DNA from: Emcibacteraceae bacterium
GTDB taxonomy: Bacteria; Pseudomonadota; Alphaproteobacteria; Sphingomonadales; Emcibacteraceae
Assembly: GCA_016763335.1 (NCBI GenBank)
Contig: JAESUD010000298.1
Location: forward strand, 1 to 11,444
Direction: 5' to 3'
Length of the DNA: 11,444 nt
Numbering within the stretch: the first letter of the stretch is position 1; every line of letters begins with the position of its first letter. A program made the translations under genes and the position numbers. The notes under the pieces are model-generated. The model saw only the letters and a list, made by a program, of their open reading frames with translations. It had not been told where the DNA came from and searched no databases. Positions 6,054-11,444 of this stretch are shown piece after piece.

Positions 6054-7607
6054 ATGAATTATTTATCCGCTATAGATGTAAAGCAGCTTCTTTCGGGAAC
6101 GGGAGAAGTTGCTTTTATTGATGTCCGTGAAGTTGCCGAATATGGCAGAGGTCATCCTTTTTTTGTATCACATGTTCCTTACAGCATTCTTGAAGCGCGA
6201 ATAGGGCTTTATGTGCCATGCTTTAAAACGGCAACTATTCTTGTCGATGGTGCAGACGGTGTTGCAGATAAAGCAGCAAAACACCTCGAAGCTATGGGAT
6301 ATGAGAACATCATTGTTTTAATAGGCGGGATTGAAGCATGGGCAGATGCAGATTATGCAGTTTATGAAGGAATAAGTGCTCCGTCCAAATCATTCGGCGA
6401 AGTGGTCGAGCATGAGTTAGGTACAGTTTCCATTACGGCGGACGAGCTTAAAGCCCGTATGGATAATGGTGATGATAATTTCATTTTACTTGATGGTCGT
6501 ACACCGCAAGAATATCATAAAATGACAATCCCGTCTTCCACATCATGCCCTAATGCGGAACTGGCATTACGTTATAAAGCGATGCTGGGTAATCCGGATC
6601 AGGATATTATTATCAATTGTGCTGGGAGAACTCGTAGCCTTATCGGTGCGCAGGGCTTAAGACTACTTGGCCTTTCTAATAAAATATATGCGCTTGAAAA
6701 CGGGACTATGGGGTGGAAACTAGCAGGATTTGAACTTGAATATGGTGCAACTCGTTCATATCCGACTGATTTATCTGAGACAATATTATCAGAAGCAAAA
6801 AATAAAGCGGATGATTTAATAAATGAATATGATATTTCGGTCATTGATCATGACAGAGTAAAAGAATGGCGCGAAGATAAGAACAAAACTACATATATGT
6901 TTGATATTCGCACGGAAGAAGAATATCAAGCCGGGCATGTCGATGGTTTCAGGCACACGCCGGGCGGGCAGCTTATTCAGGCGACAGACCAATGGTTTGC
7001 CACTAGAAACGCCCGTATTGTCCTCTTCGACCCTCAGCGTATACGGGCGGTGATTGCGGCTATTTGGCTAAAAGGTATGGGGCATGATGCTTATGTACTT
7101 GATGAAAGTTCAATTGATGGACTAGTGCGTATTGAAGAATTTGAAATTGATGTTACGGGTATTGAATTTATAGATGCAGCAGGGATTGCAAATTTACCAG
7201 ACGGGAAAACGACCTTGATTGACATAAGATCAAGTGAAGACTACCGCGTCGGACATATCGACGACGCCATTTGGTCTATAAGGCCAAAACTGGATGATAT
7301 TGAGGTCAAAGGCGATATTGTTATTATTGCGTCTGAACTTTTAACGGCAACGTATGCTTTGAAAGATCTTGGCGGTAAGGGAAAAATTTCCTTGAGCGAA
7401 CCGGAAGATTGGAAACAGGCAGGGTTAAATATTATTGCAACAGCCGATAATCCACCGGACGCAGACCGTATCGATTTTCAGTTCCATACCCATGGGCGCC
7501 ATAGCGGTAATATGGATCACGCACGGGAATATTTACGCTGGGAAACGGGCCTTATGGATCAGATGGACGAACAGGAACGTTCGACATTAAAACCATTACC
7601 CTCATAA
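6054..7607 (+). CDS. Four-domain rhodanese (sulfurtransferase-like) protein
   Basis: A 517-residue protein with no signal peptide, so cytoplasmic. Four rhodanese-like modules follow one another at about 1-115, 120-232, 255-365 and 370-470. Each has the strand-loop signature: FIDVREVAEY, LLDGRTPQEY, MFDIRTEEEY with AGHVDG, and LIDIRSSEDY with GHIDDA. Only module 2 has the catalytic loop with cysteine, CAGRTR at C189-R194. The equivalent position is D65 in module 1, D326 in module 3 and A426/S427 in module 4, so three modules appear inactive. Rhodaneses move sulfane sulfur through a cysteine persulfide. The degenerate modules may bind partners or substrates. A polar, His/Arg/Glu-rich tail (476-517) ends the protein. 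It starts two bases after the lipoprotein stop with no clear ribosome binding site, which suggests coupling. The physiological sulfur donor is unknown. Confidence 0.9.
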   Translation: MNYLSAIDVKQLLSGTGEVAFIDVREVAEYGRGHPFFVSHVPYSILEARIGLYVPCFKTATILVDGADGVADKAAKHLEAMGYENIIVLIGGIEAWADADYAVYEGISAPSKSFGEVVEHELGTVSITADELKARMDNGDDNFILLDGRTPQEYHKMTIPSSTSCPNAELALRYKAMLGNPDQDIIINCAGRTRSLIGAQGLRLLGLSNKIYALENGTMGWKLAGFELEYGATRSYPTDLSETILSEAKNKADDLINEYDISVIDHDRVKEWREDKNKTTYMFDIRTEEEYQAGHVDGFRHTPGGQLIQATDQWFATRNARIVLFDPQRIRAVIAAIWLKGMGHDAYVLDESSIDGLVRIEEFEIDVTGIEFIDAAGIANLPDGKTTLIDIRSSEDYRVGHIDDAIWSIRPKLDDIEVKGDIVIIASELLTATYALKDLGGKGKISLSEPEDWKQAGLNIIATADNPPDADRIDFQFHTHGRHSGNMDHAREYLRWETGLMDQMDEQERSTLKPLPS

Positions 7608-7612
7608 AATAA

Positions 7613-9391
7613 TTATAAAGGCCATACATAAACAATCATCGGCAGTGCAACGATGGTGATGATAATTTCCAGTGGTAACCCCATACGCCAATAATCACCA
7701 AACTTGTATCCTCCAGGCCCCATAATAAGAGCGTTATTTTTATGGCCAATCGGTGTTAGGAATGCACAGGACGATGAAACGGCAACGGCCATTAGGAAAC
7801 TATCGGTATTGGCATCAAGCGAGTTTGCCATGCTGACAGCAATCGGTGCCATCATAACGGCTGTAGCAACGTTATTCATTAAATCTGATAATGTCATTGT
7901 GACAATGAAGAGCAGCGCCAGAACAACAAAAGCCGAATAACCAGCAGATACTGAAAGTATTCCCTCGGCAATCAGGTCTGTTGTCCCCGTGGTTTCAAGT
8001 GCGCCGCCAATGGGGATCATTGACCCCACAAGCACGATCACTGGCCAGTCAATAGTATTATAAAGATCACGTAACGGAATTATATTAAATAAAACCATGC
8101 CGAGGGCAGATATTGCCAGAGCGACAGTCAAACTGGTAAGCCCCGTTGCTGCGGCTGTAATGGCCCCGACCAATAGAAGAATGGCAATTCCGGCATGGCG
8201 GCGTTTACCCATATTAAATCCGCGTCCGGCAAGCGGTAGCAAGCCGAGGCGGTCCATGGATTTTGCCATGCTGTCAACATCACCTTGGACGAGCAATACA
8301 TCCCCAGCTTGAAAAACAAGTTTATGAAGGGCGTGATTAATATTTTTCCCCTGCCTTGATACACCAAGCAGGTTAAGTGCCCACCTTGATTTTAATCTTA
8401 TTTCACCAATTTTACGGCCAATGATGCGGCTATCGGCGGAAATAACGGCCTCTTTTAAAGCAACATCATCATTGGAAAAAAGCGATTTATCATATTCGCC
8501 GCCTTTAATTTCCAGTCCGAGCTTATGGGCAAATATATCAAGTTCTTTTGGTCCTGCCTTAAGAATAAGCGTATCTTTTTCTTTTATTATTCTGGTGCGG
8601 CTTAACCGCAATATTTTTTTATTATTTCTAATCAGTCCGGCGATGCGCACATCACAGCTATCGGCAATATTATCAATATCTTTAATAGTTTGGTCAATAG
8701 CAGAAGAGCCCTCAACGACAATACATTCGGCAGCGTAATCATCAATATCATAAAGATCATCAGTTGCTGATTTGGCCTGACTGTCTTTTGGAAGAAGGCG
8801 CCAGCCAACCAAGCTGAGAAATAATACGCCGACAAAGGCAACCACAGCACCAACAGGCGAGAAATCAAACATGGAAAATGGTTCGCCTGAAACCGTTTCA
8901 CGGTAATGGGCGATGACGATATTTGGCGGTGTTCCGATCAGGGTGATAAGGCCACCAAGGATTGAACCAAATGAAAGCGGCATAAGAAGAAGTGCAGGGG
9001 ATCGTTTTGCTTTTTTTGCACTATCAATTGTCGCCGGCATTAATAATGCCAGCGCTGCCACATTATTCATCATGGCTGAAAGAATTGCAGAAAAGCTCGA
9101 CATAATCGTTATTTGTAAAAACAGGCTTTTGAGTGGCGGCACAACAATATGAGCAATACGGTCAATTACACCAGACACAGCAAGTCCGGCACTTATAACC
9201 AGAACAGCAGCGACGGTAATAACCGCGGGGTGCGAAAAGCCGTCAAAGGCATTGTCTGGGGTAATAACACCCGATATTACACTGACCATCAATGCACTGA
9301 AGGCTACAACGTCATATCGCCAGCGACCCCATAGGAAAAATATAAAAACACCTGCGAGTATGATGACGATGCTAAGCTGTTCATTGGTCAA
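7613..9391 (-). CDS. SLC13/DASS-family permease with two TrkA-C domains
   Basis: A 592-residue inner-membrane transporter, probably sodium-coupled. Two membrane halves surround a soluble insert. The family's paired substrate/sodium loops are present: MNN at 108-110 and IGTPPN at 152-157 in the first half, MNN at 505-507 and TPIGHKNN at 546-553 in the second. The insert (about 215-385) holds two RCK_C/TrkA-C-like domains, recognisable by their closing strands KEKDTLILKAG and FQAGDVLLVQGDVDSM. Relatives with this layout are annotated as transporters of dicarboxylates, sulfate or other anions, so the substrate is open. The start is TTG at 9389-9391, supported by AAAGGG eight bases upstream; I see no ATG that gives a better N-terminus. 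It converges on the rhodanese gene with five bases between the stops. Confidence 0.92.
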   Translation of the reverse strand: MTNEQLSIVIILAGVFIFFLWGRWRYDVVAFSALMVSVISGVITPDNAFDGFSHPAVITVAAVLVISAGLAVSGVIDRIAHIVVPPLKSLFLQITIMSSFSAILSAMMNNVAALALLMPATIDSAKKAKRSPALLLMPLSFGSILGGLITLIGTPPNIVIAHYRETVSGEPFSMFDFSPVGAVVAFVGVLFLSLVGWRLLPKDSQAKSATDDLYDIDDYAAECIVVEGSSAIDQTIKDIDNIADSCDVRIAGLIRNNKKILRLSRTRIIKEKDTLILKAGPKELDIFAHKLGLEIKGGEYDKSLFSNDDVALKEAVISADSRIIGRKIGEIRLKSRWALNLLGVSRQGKNINHALHKLVFQAGDVLLVQGDVDSMAKSMDRLGLLPLAGRGFNMGKRRHAGIAILLLVGAITAAATGLTSLTVALAISALGMVLFNIIPLRDLYNTIDWPVIVLVGSMIPIGGALETTGTTDLIAEGILSVSAGYSAFVVLALLFIVTMTLSDLMNNVATAVMMAPIAVSMANSLDANTDSFLMAVAVSSSCAFLTPIGHKNNALIMGPGGYKFGDYWRMGLPLEIIITIVALPMIVYVWPL

Positions 9392-9527
9392 TTTTTCTGC
9401 CCTTTATATTAGAAATAAGTTCATTAATTTATATACATAATTTTCTATAAAATCCTAAAAATGATGCTAGGGTAGATTTGATAAAAATAAAACCAAAAAA
9501 ATAAGCAAATAATAGGGACGTGAAGGA
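9392..9527. promoter_or_regulatory. Divergent intergenic region between the SLC13 and SSS transporter genes
   Basis: This 136-base AT-rich gap is the only place in the window where two genes point away from each other, so promoters for both transporters are expected here. Candidate elements are weak: TTGATA at 9478-9483 on the plus strand without a good -10 box at standard spacing, and several TATA-like runs around 9427-9450 readable on the minus strand. I could not make out a clear operator palindrome. Confidence 0.5.
9400..9405 (-). promoter_or_regulatory. Ribosome binding site supporting the TTG start of the SLC13 gene
   Basis: On the minus strand AAAGGG stands eight bases before the TTG codon at 9391-9389. 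Position and strength fit a genuine start and decide for TTG in the absence of a nearby in-frame ATG. Confidence 0.6.
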
Positions 9528-11060
9528 ATGATTGAAAAATATTCAATGTTGTTTCTTTATTTAACGATACTGATAGTGCTCAGTGTAGTGGCATCAAAAC
9601 GCGTTAAGGACATCAAAGGTTATGTGACCGGCAATAAAACCCTCGGGTTTTGGGTAGCCGCTTTTTCTGCACAGGCAACAGGTGAAAGTGCATGGTTATT
9701 GCTTGGGGTTACCGGAATGGGGGCTATGGTAGGCTTTAGCGCTTACTGGGTTGTTGTCGGGGAATTGTTCGGGGTGTATATTGCGTGGTTCTTTATGGCG
9801 GAACGTTATAAAAAACTGACCGATCATTATGATAGTTTGACGATGACCGATTTTTTGGTCAGCCGCTTTAAAGTAACCACACATGTATTGAGATTGGTAG
9901 CGTCGATTTCACTGGCAATATTCATTTTAATTTATATCAGTGCGCAAATTGATGCGACGGGTTCTGCTTTCGAGCGATTTCTTGCATGGGATTATCACAC
10001 GGGCGCCATTGTTGGCTTCTTGATTGTAGTGGCCTACAGCGTAATGGGCGGCTTTCTTGCCGTGGCATGGACGGATATGTTTCAGGGCGCGGTTATGGTG
10101 ATTACTTTGGTGGCGTTGCCGCTGTTTGCCTATATGATGCTTAGCGAAAGCGATCATGTATACCAGACATTAAATTCGATTGATCCGGGATTGGTAAATA
10201 TATGGGGTAATGGCGGTTTTACACCGATGAATTTTGCCATTGTACTCGGTATGATGCTCATCGGTCTTGGTTTTATGGGCTCGCCGCAGGTTTTTGCACG
10301 CTTCTTGGCAATTAAAAATGTTGCTGAAATAAAGCGGGGCAGGTGGGTAGCACTTTTGTTCACATTTTTGGTGGATGCTTCGGCGGTAAGTATTGGTATT
10401 CTAGGTCGTTATTTATTTACGGAAGCCGGGGCTGATCCTGTTGAAATACTCGGAAATGGTGCGCAAAATGTACTTCCCGCGCTTGTTGAACATGTCTTTC
10501 CGTTGATTATTGTCGGCTTATATGTGGCCGCGGTTCTTTCGGCGATTATGTCAACGGTTTCTTCATTGCTCATTGTGGCCGCCGGTTCGATCACCCATGA
10601 TATTTATAGAAAAATATATGATGAAAAACTGGACGGGGAAAAATCAGCGCGTCTTTCAAGATGGTTGACAATATTATTTGCCGCTCTGGCTCTTGGCATT
10701 GCCTTGGTTATTTCAGTTGTATCACCGAGCAGGACTATATTCTGGTTTGTGATATTCGGCTGGTCGGGCATCGCTGCGACATTTTGCCCGATGGTTATCA
10801 TGTCGTTATTCTGGAAAGGGTTCACCGCACGTGGGGCAATTGCATCGATGATTGCCGGGTTTGTTATGACAATTTTGGCCAAGTTTTTATTTTCAGAAAT
10901 GGACGGAATTGGTGATTATTTTGTGGCGATGGAAACGATGCCACCGGCATTCTTGTTTTCGTTTGTCGTGGGGTACATTGTCAGTATAGTCAAACCAGAT
11001 AAGGATCTTGCCGGGCAATATGAAAAAGATTTAAAAGCAATCAATAAATTGGGAGAATAA
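9528..11060 (+). CDS. Sodium:solute symporter, SSS family (PutP-like)
   Basis: A 510-residue integral membrane protein with about 13 hydrophobic helices, the usual size for the family. Two regions align with the proline symporter PutP. The first-helix segment AAFSAQATGESAWLLLG parallels PutP LSAGASDMSGWLL. The later segment AAVLSAIMSTVSSLLIVAAG is followed by SITHDIY, where S342 and T343 fall at the place of PutP S340 and T341, reported sodium ligands. The sodium-site aspartate of PutP (D55) is replaced by G52, with E53 next to it. The family carries amino acids, sugars or carboxylates with sodium; proline is possible but unproven. AGGGA nine bases before the ATG is the probable ribosome binding site; a second GAAGGA abuts the ATG too closely. 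An exported PLP enzyme gene starts one base after the stop. Confidence 0.92.
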   Translation: MIEKYSMLFLYLTILIVLSVVASKRVKDIKGYVTGNKTLGFWVAAFSAQATGESAWLLLGVTGMGAMVGFSAYWVVVGELFGVYIAWFFMAERYKKLTDHYDSLTMTDFLVSRFKVTTHVLRLVASISLAIFILIYISAQIDATGSAFERFLAWDYHTGAIVGFLIVVAYSVMGGFLAVAWTDMFQGAVMVITLVALPLFAYMMLSESDHVYQTLNSIDPGLVNIWGNGGFTPMNFAIVLGMMLIGLGFMGSPQVFARFLAIKNVAEIKRGRWVALLFTFLVDASAVSIGILGRYLFTEAGADPVEILGNGAQNVLPALVEHVFPLIIVGLYVAAVLSAIMSTVSSLLIVAAGSITHDIYRKIYDEKLDGEKSARLSRWLTILFAALALGIALVISVVSPSRTIFWFVIFGWSGIAATFCPMVIMSLFWKGFTARGAIASMIAGFVMTILAKFLFSEMDGIGDYFVAMETMPPAFLFSFVVGYIVSIVKPDKDLAGQYEKDLKAINKLGE

Positions 11061-11061
11061 A

Positions 11062-11444
11062 ATGGATAGACGTAATTTTTTAAAAAATACGGCGGCACTT
11101 GCCTCGGTATCAGTGGCAGCTAATGCTGTTATGAGCTCAGCACAGGCACAGGATGTGCTTGATAAGGATAGTGATGCTTATTGGAAAACCATTAGGGCGC
11201 AGTATAAAGTCACGGATGAGTTTATTAATCTCAATGCGGGGCATTGGGGCATTATGTCAGAACCCGTTCTTGAAGCATTTGTAAAGCATACCCGTTTTAT
11301 TAATGCCTACAGTTCCCATTATGTCGGGCACGGTAAAGCAACAACACCGAGTGCAGAGAATTATTATATAGACCGTAATGAAATTCTCGACATGATCGCA
11401 GAAAAATTGGGTGTTACGCGTGAAGAGCTTGTCTTTACAAGGGG
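11062..11444 (+). CDS. Tat-exported class V aminotransferase-fold PLP enzyme, N-terminal part
   Basis: 127 residues are visible before the window ends. MDRRNFLKNTAALASVSVAA is a Tat signal (twin arginine, RRNFLK), with probable cleavage after AQA at about residues 31-33. The mature start FINLNAGHWGIMSEPVLEAF resembles the N-terminal segment of class V aminotransferase-fold proteins such as isopenicillin N epimerase-like and cysteine desulfurase-like enzymes. RNEILDMIAEKLGVTREELVFTRG matches the next conserved part, which normally precedes the cofactor site. The PLP lysine lies beyond the window, so activity cannot be judged. Tat export fits a protein that folds around its cofactor before secretion. 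GGGAGA at the end of the symporter gene is the ribosome binding site, and the two are very likely one operon. Racemase, lyase and aminotransferase activities all remain possible. Confidence 0.82.
   Translation, partial: MDRRNFLKNTAALASVSVAANAVMSSAQAQDVLDKDSDAYWKTIRAQYKVTDEFINLNAGHWGIMSEPVLEAFVKHTRFINAYSSHYVGHGKATTPSAENYYIDRNEILDMIAEKLGVTREELVFTR

Noticed and set aside
7704..9440. Plus-strand open frames opposite the SLC13 permease gene
   Set aside because: Their translations are low-complexity or basic with no domain pattern, while the minus-strand frame carries all family motifs.
9392..9527. AT-rich stretch considered as a replication origin or attachment site
   Set aside because: No repeated DnaA-box-like sequences, direct repeats or integrase gene; a simple divergent promoter region explains it.
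10661..10915. Open frames on both strands within the symporter gene (84 codons plus strand, 92 codons minus strand at 10604-10882)
   Set aside because: The symporter frame is strongly supported here by homology; the others look like chance open frames.

Overview
The window looks like a protein-dense stretch of a Gram-negative, probably alphaproteobacterial, chromosome. The base composition is moderately AT-rich. Genes are packed with 1-14 base overlaps or gaps of a few bases. There are periplasmic binding-protein transport genes, Tat-type (RRNFL) signal peptides, a type II lipoprotein signal and two probable sodium-coupled transporters. A marine or saline lifestyle and a Kordiimonadales/Emcibacterales-like lineage are guesses only; nothing in the sequence fixes the taxon. 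I see no rRNA, tRNA, CRISPR array, insertion sequence or phage gene. Both edges cut through genes.

Region 1 (1-4115, plus strand) is a polar amino-acid ABC importer operon: the end of one permease, a second permease, the ATPase, then a Tat-signal glycosylasparaginase-family hydrolase, the periplasmic binding protein, and a CutC-family TIM-barrel protein. The hydrolase sits between the ATPase and the binding protein and overlaps the ATPase gene by 14 bases. The importer may therefore serve the hydrolase's substrate or product: Asn-linked GlcNAc, a beta-aspartyl compound, or aspartate.

Region 2 (4150-7607, plus strand) holds two tandem paralogous TPR proteins, the first with a secretory signal peptide and the second a lipoprotein, followed two bases later by a four-domain rhodanese protein with only one catalytic cysteine. 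The first TPR copy ends in a different reading frame from its sister. A one-base indel in an A run at about 5013-5016 explains this exactly.

Region 3 (7613-9391, minus strand) is an SLC13/DASS permease with two internal TrkA-C (RCK_C) domains, convergent with the rhodanese gene and starting at a TTG. A 136-base divergent intergenic region (9392-9527) separates it from region 4.

Region 4 (9528-end, plus strand) is an SSS-family sodium:solute symporter of the PutP type. One base after it begins a Tat-exported class V aminotransferase-fold (PLP) protein that runs off the window. Regions 1 and 4 thus share a plan: a transporter for small organic solutes next to a Tat-exported enzyme. This suggests that substrates are modified in the periplasm and the products imported, though no substrate can be read from the sequence.
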